A model generated the notes under the pieces. That model did not search any database. It had not been told where the DNA came from and saw only the letters and a list, made by a program, of their open reading frames with translations. Source: Monosiga brevicollis MX1 (lineage: Eukaryota; Opisthokonta; Choanoflagellata; Craspedida; Salpingoecidae). Taken from it: a DNA stretch of 50,844 nt. Location: NCBI RefSeq assembly GCF_000002865.3, contig NW_001865042.1, positions 102,370-153,213 of the forward strand. The letters are read 5' to 3'. Positions 20,881 through 32,135 of this stretch are shown in pieces (the stretch's first letter is position 1; every line of letters starts with the position of its first letter). Made by a program: the position numbers and the translations under genes.

Positions 20881-22528
20881 AGCTCGCGCAAGAAGGAGGG
20901 GGAGGGGATGCGAGTCACGGACGGGACGTGCAAGCGCACAATGGAATCGTAGTCACGGTCAAGGGCACCGGCTGCCAAAACGTCGAGCGAGGGCGAGGCA
21001 GAGCCGCAACAGTTGCTCAAAACCCAACCATGCGCACGCCACGCACGATCCGCACAGCGTGTGTGTGTGTGCGTGTGCGTGTGCATGCGAAGGGCAAGTG
21101 CCACGGTGTACGAAGAAGCGAAGCGTCGTGCCAGGGAAGCAGTGCGCAGGATGAAAATGGAGTTTGCTTCAGCGGCTCGCCAGGCGAGCGCGACCGGAAA
21201 CGTGCTCGGCCGCCAACGTGACCCCGGTCTTGACGTTTACGTATAAGATTTCTATCCTCCACGTGTGATACTCCAAAGGTCATGTAATGTAAAACCCGTC
21301 AAATAGGTGTGGTTTTTGTCGTACCTATGTGTGGCGTGGCTAGCCATGTGTAACTGTTTTATGGGGCAAAAAGTGGTTTGGCGCTGTTGCAGCTGCTCCT
21401 CACGTTCTTCTTTTGTTCTCTGTGTGTGTGTATGTGTGACCTCTCTCTCTCTTTGACTTTGACTCTCTCTTGACTCTCTCTCGCTCTCTCGCTCTCTCGC
21501 TCTGTCGCTCTGTCGCTCTGTCGCTCTCTCTCTCTCTGTCTCTGTCCCTGTTCTCGGCTGTGCTCTGTTCCCGCGGCGCGAGAGCCATTCACCGCTACCG
21601 GCATTTGTTACAGCATGCCTGGCGTCGCACCTCTTTTCTTCTCATGCCCACCACCTGCCCACTCACAACTGTTTGCAACCATGCCGATTTGAGTCCGCCA
21701 ATCCCACAACAAAGCCCACACTCAACAATCAGCCTTGCCTACCATGAACACGACACCCTCAGCCATGTGGAACATTGCTTCATGACAATTGGAAACGCCG
21801 TCGGTCCCTGCCCCAGTTCCCTGCTGCTGGCTATGCCCACAGGCCCAAGACGACGTTGATGGGTGCCTTGCACACTTTTGTCACATGTCACAAGTCCGAA
21901 AGCCCGCCCGTTGTCGGTTGGCACCAATATGGTAGACGCGCATATGCCAAAGGTGTGCAGCATCATCAACAAACAGGCAATGCGACCGCCTATGCACATC
22001 TCTCAACTCGAGCGCTCAAGTCTGGGATGGTTGCCGGCGCGGGGACTGCAACAAACAACACAGAACAACCGAACAAATTTTTTTAAATAATTATTGTCAA
22101 TTCGCTCCTCTGGGTTACCCCACCGACCCCAAGCACCTGTGCGCGCATCACAGCAGTTTTACCCTTTTTGGCTCGTTCACCCCAAAAGCTTGAGGTTCAC
22201 TCCACCCTAAATTCTTTCCCACGCGACACAAAAGCAGGGCTAGGGTTACACACACTCCAGTCCGACGACAATCACGGTCAGAAAAAACCCACCATCCACC
22301 ACGTCCATTTCTCGCACCGTAACACACAACAAAGCATCCCAGCACAGGACTCGAGCCCCGTCCTTGCTCCCGGAAAAAGTCACTTGTTCACCGCATGACG
22401 TGTTCATCGACCGCAAAGCAGTTCGGAAGACGCAAGGAAATTGCCAGACAGTTTGAGCACAAGTCAGAAAGTCAATTAAGAGTGAAATGAGCAGGTAGGT
22501 AGGTGGTCTTAAAGTCGCGGTGATGGCC
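20881..22528. other. Spacer between the two SH2 paralogues
   Basis: No supported gene in 1.65 kb. A GT-rich patch lies at 21058-21086 and a CT-rich microsatellite at about 21439-21545. Short ORFs on both strands lack recognisable domains and splice partners. It should contain the promoter of SH2 gene A and the 3' end of gene B. Confidence 0.55.
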
Positions 22529-24102
22529 TCACGCACGACTATTCTGATAGGTTGCATGCTCATCCAGCGATGCGTAGCTTATTGCAAGCTGACGAGCCGT
22601 CTGGGCAGAATCATCGCGCGACATGGATAAACGGGATTGGGTGAGATAGCTGCTAAAAGCCTCGTTAACTTTTTTGGGGGGAGTAGCCCAAATCGGGTCG
22701 TCGACTTGCGCGTAGGCGCTGCTGCGAGAAACCGCGGGTTGTTCTAGATCAGCTGGCCGCCTGCTGATACTCCCAGACAGCATTGGTCTGCTTGAAGCAG
22801 CCCCAACTTGAGTAGGTGCAGCCGTGGCCTCATGCCGGTTCGCCTCTTTGCCCATGAGGTGGATAGGCACATCGACATACTCTTGGGTGCTCGGTTTGGC
22901 CTTGGCGGGCCGGCTAGCGCCAAAGACAGCGCGATGGTCCGTTACTTCCGGCATGCCATGGACCTGACTCGTGGCATGGATAGATGTATTGATATACTGA
23001 TGGGGTTTCGTTTTGGCCTTGGCGGGCCGGTTAGTGCCAAACACAGTGCGGTGGTCCGTGGCGTCTGGCATGTCTATGGCCTGGCTCGCGTCTGTCGCCT
23101 GCAGCGCGTGTGAGTTGCCCAATGGCGGGGACGACGACCTTGGCTCGGGGATTTGAAATAACGGCGTCACGTATACATCCCTGTTTGTCCTTAACGGGCC
23201 GGATGCCGGTGCCTGTAAGCTAGCACTGTCATCTGTCTCGTGGGTCTGAACGTCGATAGCGTGCCATACGGGTGCGGGCGCCAAGCTCGTCGTGGCATTC
23301 TCGGGAGCTTGCTGTGGAGACGGCTGGGAGTTGGATGTAATGACCACGGTGAGGGGGGCCAAAAGCTCGTTGAGCTCATCGCGGAAGGCAGAAAGCTCTC
23401 GATAGTCACAGGCTACGGGATGCGTGAGCGGTGTGTCAAAAAAAGAGTCGTCGTCGTTGGAGCCACACCGACTGAGTACCTCCTCCATGCTATTGAACAA
23501 AAACACTTCATCCTTGGCTTGGCCCTTGGCACGGCCAACCACTCGAAACTTGCCCTTGGCGTTGAAAAAGGCAAGAAAATGGAGGACGCGCTGGGCCAGT
23601 GGCTTGCCAGAGGCGCTGCTTTCAACAACGGAGGAAATGCAAAAGACCACCTCATGCTGGTGTTCCTGTGGCTCCTTGACACGCAACAGAAATGCACCCT
23701 CCGGGCTGCACAAGGCACGGTGTAACGAGAAGAAGAGAGGTGAGACGAGCCGCCGGTAGAGGTGATCAGTCAGCGAGCAGGCGTGGCTGCTGCCTGTTTC
23801 CTGTGGTTTGGGTGGACAACATCGTTTCCACAGATCAGCACGAGCGAATCAACAACGTACGGATCGCCGCCATATGCGGCAATGCGACTGATGGTCACGT
23901 CGCGGTTGATGGGGCCATGAAAGAAAATAGGCATGCCGTTTGGGAAGGCACGACGAATGGCGCGCGCCATGCGCTTTTTGGGTGGCACGTTCCGACCTTG
24001 ACCCAGACACATGGCGACCGCCACAACCAAGGCAACGAGCACCACGCCCCCTCCACCCAGACCCATGAGAACATCCATGGCGATCTTTACAAATCGAAGC
24101 AA
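22529..24102 (-). CDS. Membrane-anchored SH2 protein B with tyrosine-rich tail
   Basis: Two exons, 24102-23861 and 23705-22529, 472 aa (464 aa if the Met at 24078 is used). The intron sits at the same codon and phase as in gene A, so the pair arose by tandem duplication. Layout is the same: short N-terminus, Gly/Val/Leu helix, basic RMARAIRRAFP, then SH2 with FFHGPINRD, GAFLLRV and VLHF. The tail differs from A but again has seven tyrosines: VYVTPL, QYINTS, EYVDVP, AYAQVDD, SYLTQS, SYASLD, TYQNSR. Two are pYxN and SAYAQV is ITIM-like. A 33-residue stretch is duplicated (MPDATDHRTVFG... and MPEVTDHRAVFG...), each copy carrying one tyrosine. The last 15 residues align with those of A (YASL-x5-Y versus YAAL-x5-Y). 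No kinase or phosphatase domain. Confidence 0.82.
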
Positions 24103-24996
24103 GGGGTCACATGAAGAAGGGCGTCATCACCACTGGAGGCAAGACACAGCTGCATCAACGTGAGGATCCTTGGTCAGAAAAATGCCTCCTGTTCAATGTC
24201 CGTCATCCACTCATTGAGCCGCAATCCTTTCAGTCAACGTAGGTCTAACCACTTCTACACTCGGGCGACATGTGACTGTACACATGGGCGGGAGGTATGG
24301 GGTCGGGTGGAAGAGGAGAAAAGCACAATTTTGCTGCATGCCCACACTTTGAAAGCCTCTGCCAGCCGCTGATGCTCGGCAAAGCCCCTGTTGCTTAGTT
24401 GACACAAGCCGACTGCTCGCGTTGTCCCTTTGCTGTTGGTGCAAACATCTGTCCTGCTGCCATTCATACCTCCTTTTGACTACGCCATGACTCGCAAATT
24501 CTGACGCCCCCACCCCACCACGCAAGCATTTCACAAGCACATCCCCAAACCAAACGCGCAACATCGGCGGACTGAGGCGCATACTACCACCCATGACACC
24601 CCGTAGGCAGCAAAATCCTCAAATTCATTCGTGCTTCATTCGTGCTTCATTAGTGTTCTGCTCCGTCATGGAAGTTCAATGTGACCACGATCGTACACAT
24701 TCACAACTCTGGAAGCAAATGCTCGGTTCTCATCCCATCGCCCCCGCTCGGCGCCTTGATGCGAATTGCACGTCAGCTCGCAGTGAGCATTGCTTTGGCG
24801 TCTCGAACTTGTTTCCGTTCTCACCCTTCACATCACCGTCAACTCAACAGATATAAAATCCAGTAAACCCTCTACAAGTGTTTTCCACTGCCGACCAGGT
24901 CCCTCCCACACCTCACCTCACCCTCTTTCATCCCCCTCGCCCATCTGCATCATCACCACGTCGGACTCGGTTGCCTCGTGCCGTCGGTCTCCTATG

Positions 24997-25047
<51 letters not shown>

Positions 25048-25354
25048 CATTTTGATGACAATCAAATTGTCATCATTTTCGTTTTGTTTGTGTGAGTGTG
25101 TGTTTTGTGTTTTTTTTTTCGATCGACTAACTGACGCGCACACCCACACACACAGACTCGCTGACACTGGCGCGCTCACACGTTCACACTCGCACACGCA
25201 CTGACTCGCTCACTCCCTAATCGCTCAGACACAGACAGACACACAGACACAGAAACAGCCAGACACACAGACACAGACACAGCCAGACACAGACACAGAC
25301 ACACACGCACACACACACATACTGACACACACATACATCCGTGCGTTCGGCAAA
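24103..25354. other. Divergent promoter region with GT and CA microsatellites
   Basis: No supported gene. It separates the start of SH2 gene B from the start of the QRT3-like gene. (GT)n occupies about 25001-25045; an imperfect CA-rich tract with CAGACA units fills about 25139-25330, ending just before the QRT3-like start codon. Confidence 0.6.
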
Positions 25355-27900
25355 ATGGCAGCCAGTCAAGGTGGGGGGATTTTAGGAATGGGATGGATGA
25401 TGACGGTGGTGGTGGTGGCGCTGGTGACGATTGGAACGGTGGATGTGGCAAAGGCAGTGGACATGGGGATCGAGGGGTTTGGGCGCGCAATCCCGCAACC
25501 GCGCGACCTCGAGCACGCCAAGGAATTGCACGCTCAGGCCTTGCGACATGCCAGTGACCAGCGCCGACGCTTGGGTACCAACTCAGCTGCGTCGGCTCTG
25601 CCCATGCCCGTGGTTGGTCTCTTGCCGGGAGATGAATCGCGTCATCAGCTGCATCGACAGGCCGGCCGCCAACTCTTCAACGAAGCCCGAGCACGGGGAC
25701 GCACGTTTGGCGAGCCCGTGGTTCCGACCATCAATCCAATCACCTACGGAGCCGATCCAACCGGTATCTGCCCGGTTGTCGCTTGTTTGGCTTGCACATC
25801 CATTCCCTCATCATGGGCTTACTCTCGCTCCTGGCGCCCACAGGGCGAGATGATAGCACGGCCGCCTTCCAAGCAGCCATGAAAGATCTCTTGTCTTACA
25901 ATGCCTCGGTGCCCAAGATGGCCTCGGGCATCACCAACCTGGGTGGCATCACTATGGATCTCCAAGGTGGAGAATACCTCATCTCACAGTCCTTGGTCTT
26001 TCCCACCTTTTTCGGCAATGCGTAAGCCTCGGTACTTTGCTCGTGTTGCTTGCCTTGCGACGCATAGTCCTCCACATCGCTCCCAATTCCAGGTCGTATT
26101 CCTGATGCCAGCCTGGGCTCTACTGCCCTGTGAAAATATATTGGTCCCTGTAGCCGTATCGTTCGCGGCTCACTACGAGCCAGCCGCAGCTTCCCGTCGG
26201 ATGGCTACCTCATTCAGATTGGTCAAGACGGGTACGCCATGACCTGCGCGTGCCTCGCGCCAGCGCGCTGACGGGGCCCGATCCCGTTCACTCACGAATC
26301 TGAACCTCACGCTCTTCTTCACTGTTGGCTTGCCCTCGAGTCGCAGTTGCCAACCGGATCAACAAAAGTCTTGCAACGAGTTTATCGAGCTCTCGGAGCT
26401 GTTGCTGGACGCCTCTCAAGTATGGCCGGCCTTGACCGAGCTGAGAGCTGCGCCCTAGACCTCACACAAAGGTGTCCATTCTCACCCCTGCCCATCCACC
26501 GCGCACCGTGCACACAGGTGGCGGCAGGCTGCGTGTATATTGCCAGCACCATGGGTGCTACGCTTGGACCCTCAATTTTTTTTCATGGTTTTCTCCAAGT
26601 CGGTTGTTAGCTTCCTACTTGCCAATTTGTGTCTTCTCGACTGCTGTCTGTGCTGGCCATGCCTTCACTCCCATCGACACCTCAACTCGCGTCGCAGGCT
26701 GGCCTCCATGTGGTGGGATCACACGAAGTCATGTTGCTTGAAGCTTGGCTCAGCGAGTTGTATTGGTCTGAACCTGAGCAGCGAAAGAAAAACTCCACCT
26801 CCGTTGGCGTGTTGCTCGATGGCAATGATCACCTTCTGACCGACGTCATTGTTTTTGATTTTACCAAGGCAGGTGCAGGTGCCACGCACAACACCCTCGT
26901 CTTGCCGACAATTGCTCATTGCCCACGCACGGCCCAACCACGCTTTTCTTGCACGGCCCACCGCGTGCCATCCTCTGCTTCTATCTTGTCCTCCCTCTCT
27001 CTTCGTCTAGACGGGCGTGGTCGTAAACGGGGGTGCCAATATCTTGATTGGCGTGCACACGTGGAATGGTGGTGGAATTGGCATTCAAGTCAACTCGCAC
27101 AATACACGCCTGAGTACCTGCTATCTCGACTACAACCACCTTCTCATCAACGACCCAAGCAAAGTGATTGTGGAAGACACGTTCTTCTTGCAGGTCGGTT
27201 GTGCATTCCTATGCAACATTTAAGCTCTCCAGCCAGCCTCACAACGCCGCCATAGACTACTGCCTGGATTCAGGCCGTGCATGGTCAAGCTGAGGACACA
27301 ATCCTGCGCTACAACAGCTTCACCAACGACAACCCCGTCGCTGTTGCCATAAATGGAACCTTTACCTCGGTGTGTCTATTGCTCGGACCCGTTTGCGTCT
27401 CAAGCAGCACTCATCATCGTGGTGGTTCGACTGTGCCAATGCATGACCAATAGGTCAGCAATGTGCAAGTTGTTGACGACTTTGGCAACACCCGTCACAC
27501 CCGCGCCACACAGGCAAAGACGGTTCGACCTGCTCCATGACAAGTAGCCTTTTGCTTTTTGCCAGATTTACTGGCCACCACCTCACATGCCCGGCACCCG
27601 ATGACATGTTTCAGATTACGGGCACGCAGGCGTTGTTTGACTTTTCAGACGCCCTGTTGTTTCCATGGATTGGTCGCATTGAATACAGTGTGACCATGAA
27701 CACGCCCTCCTTTGCTCGCCATTATGCCTCCTTTTCCAATATGACTGCCCAGGTCAAGCTTCATGCACACTTCTCTATCTGGGCATCCCACATGATTGCT
27801 CGGCCTCATGAGTATTGTGCCCTACCGCGCGGGCTTGTAGGTTAATTTTGAAGAAGCGGTCAACGCCACCATCACGGCCACCGCTATTCAAGGCGAGTAA
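25355..27900 (+). CDS. QRT3-like right-handed beta-helix (pectate_lyase_3) protein
   Basis: Eleven exons: 25355-25763, 25844-26021, 26154-26231, 26347-26419, 26518-26598, 26698-26868, 27011-27193, 27274-27369, 27454-27522, 27615-27752, 27841-27900; 511 aa, phases consistent. A hydrophobic stretch near residues 14-28 (WMMTVVVVALVTIG) fits a signal peptide. After a spacer, ITYGADPTG/RDDSTAAFQAAM is the hallmark start of the pectate_lyase_3 fold. Later blocks (RGSLRASRSFPSDGYLIQ, LLLDAS, NGGANILIGVHTWNG, STCYLDYNHLLINDP) follow the order seen in plant QUARTET3 polygalacturonase, through to a short C-terminal strand region. Polysaccharide lyase or hydrolase activity outside the cell is likely; the substrate is unknown and no catalytic residues were confirmed. 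The intron after 26868 would be GC-AG. Converges on CHK2, 124 bases apart. Confidence 0.87.
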
Positions 27901-28024
27901 GCGCACGCACCCAGACTCTGGGCTGAATTGATCAATGTGCTAGTGGCATCAACGCTTTTGACTCAGAACGCATCCCGAGTAATGTCGAGGACATAGTATG
28001 CAATTCGCGGGGCGATAATTTTAT

Positions 28025-28246
28025 TTATTGGTCCTTTGCGCGTTTGGCCGTGGGGGCCGCAGTTGCATCCCCGTTGGCTTCACCCTGAAAGCGGCGGATG
28101 GCCGATGTCTGGGTGTTGCCCACTTGCAAGCGACGCTCAATGGCCACGGTTTGCTTTTGCTTCACCTGCTCGCGGACCAGATCGTCCTAAATATCACACA
28201 AGCCCGGCTGTCAATGAGAGACGCTTCAATGCATATGCTCGAAAAA

Positions 28247-28283
<37 letters not shown>

Positions 28284-31174
28284 AGCGCAGCACAAAACAA
28301 CATCATCTCAAGTCAAACCTGAAGGAATGGATGCTGCAAAGCAGCCTCCACCGTCAGCCGCTGGGAAGGATCCAGCACCAAGAGCTTGGACACCATGTCC
28401 TTGGCTATTCATGTCCATGGCCGGTAAGTATGTCATCAAAACTTCTGGGTCAACCAAGACACAAAGATGTTACGTACCCGAGTCACTTATGTCATCCCAG
28501 TACGGCTCCAAGAATGTATATGTCCCCGCTGTTTTCGTGGCGCAGAAGCCAATGTGAGCGCCAGTACTTTTGACGATGAGTTGCAGAGATGGAAGCATCG
28601 TGCACTTACTTAAAATCTGTTCTGCCAGGCTAAGGTCAGTGCTCAGATCCTCTGAAAAGGGAGGAAAACCACACAGCCTGCGCAAAAAAGTGGTGGTTGT
28701 GAGTTCGGCATTGCTGTTTTTCAGTTGGAAAAAAGAATTGGAAACAAACGAAAAAAGGTTGGCGCGTACATGATGTAGAGAATCACTCCCAAGCTCCACA
28801 TGTCAGCGGCTTTACCGTAGCCCTGCCAGGCAACATAATTCCCGTGAGCTGGCGGCTGCCTGGAACATTTACATCGGCGTTTGCATGGGTCAGAACGTGT
28901 CAGCCACACCTCTTCCTGGCAACGGTCCGTCATTTTGAGCACTTCGGGGGCTTGGTAGCTACGTGGAGGTAGCCAACACAGATGAGAACGGGGCTGTCGA
29001 GCAATGACTTTGGAATTCATAAGCAGGTGTGGTTGTCTCTTGGGAAATGGCTGACCTGGGAGTGCCACACATGGTTTTCATAAAGGACTGTGGGCCCACA
29101 AGCTTGGCAAGTCCGAAATCCGTAATCTAGAGTGGCAGACAAATGAGACCCGCGGAAGGGTGCTCTGAAATCACTAAAGCTGGTTAGCGAGGACAGGGCC
29201 ACACGGCTGGCACCTTGATCAGAGAGTCGTCACTCTTGCTGGTGAGGAGAATGTTCTCTGGCTTGAGATCTCGGTGAGCAATGTTTTGGCTGCCAAAAGG
29301 ATACGCATGGCCAGATGCAAGTTTAGGCACAAACGAAGCGGAAAGAGAGGCCCCGTTCTGCTTTGCAGATGTGGGAACAGGACAAAACAGCAAGACGCAC
29401 TCGTGAAGATACTTGACCGCATCCAACATTTGCAGGAAGTAGAATTTGGACACGTCCTCGGAAAACTTCTCCTTGTCGACGATGCGATCAAAGAGTTCGC
29501 CACCAGACGCTCTAGTGAGGTGGAAGAAAAGATGAAAGAAAAGAGGCGTCAGGGTTGAACCTTCTAAACACACCCAGTAGGGGGGCACCAAAGCAAATGG
29601 AGTTTGCCACGTACAACTCGAGTACAATGTACAGGTGAGAAGGTGTATTCTCCACGTCGTGTACGTGGATGACGTTGGGCTGTTGGTCAGTTGATCAGGC
29701 GGAAAGAAGTGAAGCGAGATACAGGTGAGGGTTGCGAGAGCAAGGGGAATTATGGGCTTGTGGCCAGACAGTTAGAAGAGCATACATGGTTGATTTTGAG
29801 AAGGATATCAACCTCGGCCATGACTTGTGCATCCGAAACTCCAATGGACGAGCCCTACACATCGCAGCAGAATTGAGAGCCAAAAATTCAAGTCTATTGC
29901 ACTGCGAGGTAGGCAAAATGACCTAAAACAGGGCGGCGGGCTTACCACGGTGGAGGTGAACTTGCGCTTGGAAATGATTTTGACGGCGTACTTGCGACCG
30001 GTGCGCTTGTCGATGGCAAGATGTACTTCGCCACAGGCACCGGTGCCCAGAGGTTTTGTAAGGTTGTACCGGTCCTCGATGGCCGGATGCGATGACTGCA
30101 TGCTTGACTGGCCCATGTGAAACACGTAGCGCGGCGCTGCGTTGTCGCGAGCAAAGACCGAACCAGTCAAGAGTCGGGGGCGGAAATAACAGAGATAGGA
30201 CACCCAAACACGGACACGGACACGGACACGGACACGGACACGGACACGGACACGGACACGGACACGGACACGGACACGGACACGGACACGGGTACGGGCA
30301 CGGGCACGGACGCAGACGCAGACTTTGACGCAGACGCAGACTTTGACGCAGACGCAGACACGGACACGGACACGGACACGGACAATATCTGGTTTTCTTG
30401 CCCTGAGTCAGCTCGATGAGGGCGTTGTGGCGAAGGACGACATGATTGCCTTTGCCCACGCGCTGATTGTCAACAAAAGTGCCATTGCTGCTGGTATCCG
30501 TGAGCTTGACTACAACTCGTCCTCATCGTACTGCGAATAGGCTTCCTTGGGTCGCTCCTGTACAAGAGAACACGGCCATGTGGGAACAAGTCAAAGAAAA
30601 AAAAAAAGAAAAAAAAAAGGAGAGACAAACAGAAAAGAAATCAAGTCATCAAGTCCACTCGAGGGGGGGGGGCAGAGAGGATCGGGATCTAGGTGAGAGA
30701 CCTACGCGGCGGATGGTGCAATGCCGATTACTAATGGCAGGGTCAGTAAACTTGATGGTGCAGGTGGCATGGCGACCAAAGGAGTACTCGTCCTCCACAA
30801 GCTCTAAGGGGTGGAGGGGGTGGAGGGGGAGAGGGCAGGTAAGAAAAAAGGTCGACGCGGCCAAGAAGAGAGAGAGAGAGAGGGAGAGAGAAGGGGCAGT
30901 GTCAGATCACGGAGGTGCGGCGAGGCTACCGATGAGATCAAAACCCGGACGATCTGGCAGCAGTTTGCCCCAAGCCGTGTTGACGGGTTCTTCGTCTTCA
31001 CTGAGTCCCAGCTAGAAAAAAGAAAAAAGGGTCGAGACAATAAAGTGTTGACGGTGAGCACTGCTCCGACGAGCGAGGGGGCGGCTGCCAAACATTGCGG
31101 GAGAGAATGGGCACACACGTTGTCGTCATCGACCACAAAGTCTGAGGCAGCGTCGGGTCGAGGTTACCCGCCAT
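28025..31174 (-). CDS. CHEK2: Checkpoint kinase CHK2 homologue (FHA + Ser/Thr kinase)
   Basis: DNA-damage checkpoint kinase. Resolved exons: 31011-30930, 30803-30706, then an FHA exon ending at 30384, 30136-29946, 29854-29786, 29679-29615, 29511-29401, 29289-29214, 29126-29056, 28958-28910, 28822-28770, 28677-28610, 28528-28478, 28404-28319, 28186-28025. FHA: AWGKLLPD, YSFGRHATC, SNRHCTI, TDTSSNGTFVD. Kinase: GTGACGEVHLA glycine loop, AVKII lysine, HRDLKPEN catalytic loop, DFG in ITDFGLAKL, CGTPSYQAPEV activation segment, DMWSLGVILY, then LLVLDPSQRLTVEAALQHPFL. The tail ends in a basic, NLS-like KRAKDQ. Two problems: the start is unclear (ATG at 31174 does not connect cleanly), and the exon before 30384 reads in frame only with a weak acceptor at 30522 or with one extra base after the strong acceptor at 30558. 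It is head-to-head with CTF18. Confidence 0.9.
28248..28282. repeat. A35 tract (T35 on CHK2 sense strand) in the last intron
   Basis: Thirty-five consecutive A on the plus strand inside the final CHK2 intron (28318-28187). On the sense strand it is a T run well upstream of the acceptor. Confidence 0.9.
30208..30382. repeat. Hexanucleotide (GGACAC)n repeat in CHK2 intron
   Basis: About 175 bases of tandem 6-base units, mostly GGACAC with GGGCAC, GACGCA and TTTGACGCA variants in the right half. It fills most of the CHK2 intron between the end of the FHA exon (30384) and the first kinase exon (30136). The plus-strand Asp-Thr and antisense Ser-Val ORFs it creates are by-products of the repeat. 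Confidence 0.92.
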
Positions 31175-31291
31175 GGTGAATTTCGAGTGATGGACCTCTC
31201 CCGGAGGCTTGCGCGCAAGAGACCCACGAACGATCCAAACGCCGCACTAGCTTGTGCGAGTGCCAACCCAGCCTTTGCCTCGGAAAACTGA

Positions 31292-31341
31292 NNNNNNNNN
31301 NNNNNNNNNNNNNNNNNNNNNNNNNNNNNNNNNNNNNNNNN
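31292..31341. other. Assembly gap of 50 Ns
   Basis: Unknown sequence of possibly arbitrary size between the CHK2 start region and the first readable CTF18 exon. The 5' end of CTF18, and possibly the true CHK2 start and a shared promoter, lie here. Confidence 0.98.
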
Positions 31342-31358
31342 TTTTGCGCTCGGAATAG

Positions 31359-32082
31359 CTCCGCCCTACGTCGCACCACTCTCCTCTCACAAAGCGTCAT
31401 CAGCTCCGCCAAGAACTACAACAAGAGGCGTTTGCCGTTGCTCGTGCAGGTCCGCGGCACCACGCCACTCGCATCACATTTGCATCTCCCTTCTTTGGCG
31501 CCAGCACGTCTTACCATTCCTTGTTCACGTCTGCCGTAGAACACGAACGCCTTGCAGCCTCTCACGCCCGCCACCAACGCCTGCTTCAAGGCCAAGACCT
31601 GGATGACATTGAGGAGCCCCAGGCGGATACCTCAGCATCGCCGGTCGAGGTTAACCTTTGGACCGACGAATTCAGCCCCCGGCACTACATCGGTACGCCT
31701 GCCCGCAACCACCAGACGCTTGCTCTCAGAGTCGGCAGCTTGACAAGGCAAGCTCAACACCGAGCGGGCCTGTCTGATCTTTGCACTTCCAGATTTGATC
31801 TCGGATGAGGAGACGAACACCTCACTTCTCCGGTGGCTCCGATCGTGGGATCCGGTGCGCTCTTTGACTTGCCAGCGCTTCTCGGTCTCTTCTCTCTATT
31901 CACCGCCGAGCCTTGTTCTCATGCTCACATTGCTGATCTAAACCTCGTGCTCGGCGTGAACCTTTGACAGGTGGTGTTTGGTACACCCGCACCTAAACCA
32001 AAGGTAAGCGTGCTTTTTACGAACAACGCATACAGTGACCTAAGACCAATTGTCGTGGGTTTGCTTCGCACCTCCTCACTTC

Positions 32083-32135
<53 letters not shown>

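Noticed and set aside
22233-22250. Telomere-like GGGCTAGGGTTA
   Set aside because: A single partial unit, with no tandem TTAGGG array; chance occurrence.
20881-22528. A third SH2 gene between the two paralogues
   Set aside because: No FLLR or FHGP-type block was found on either strand.
30208-30382. CRISPR-like array
   Set aside because: Six-base tandem units without spacers; a simple repeat in a eukaryotic intron.
30092-30419. Asp-Thr, Gly-His and Ser-Val repeat ORFs
   Set aside because: Products of the hexanucleotide repeat in a CHK2 intron, not proteins.
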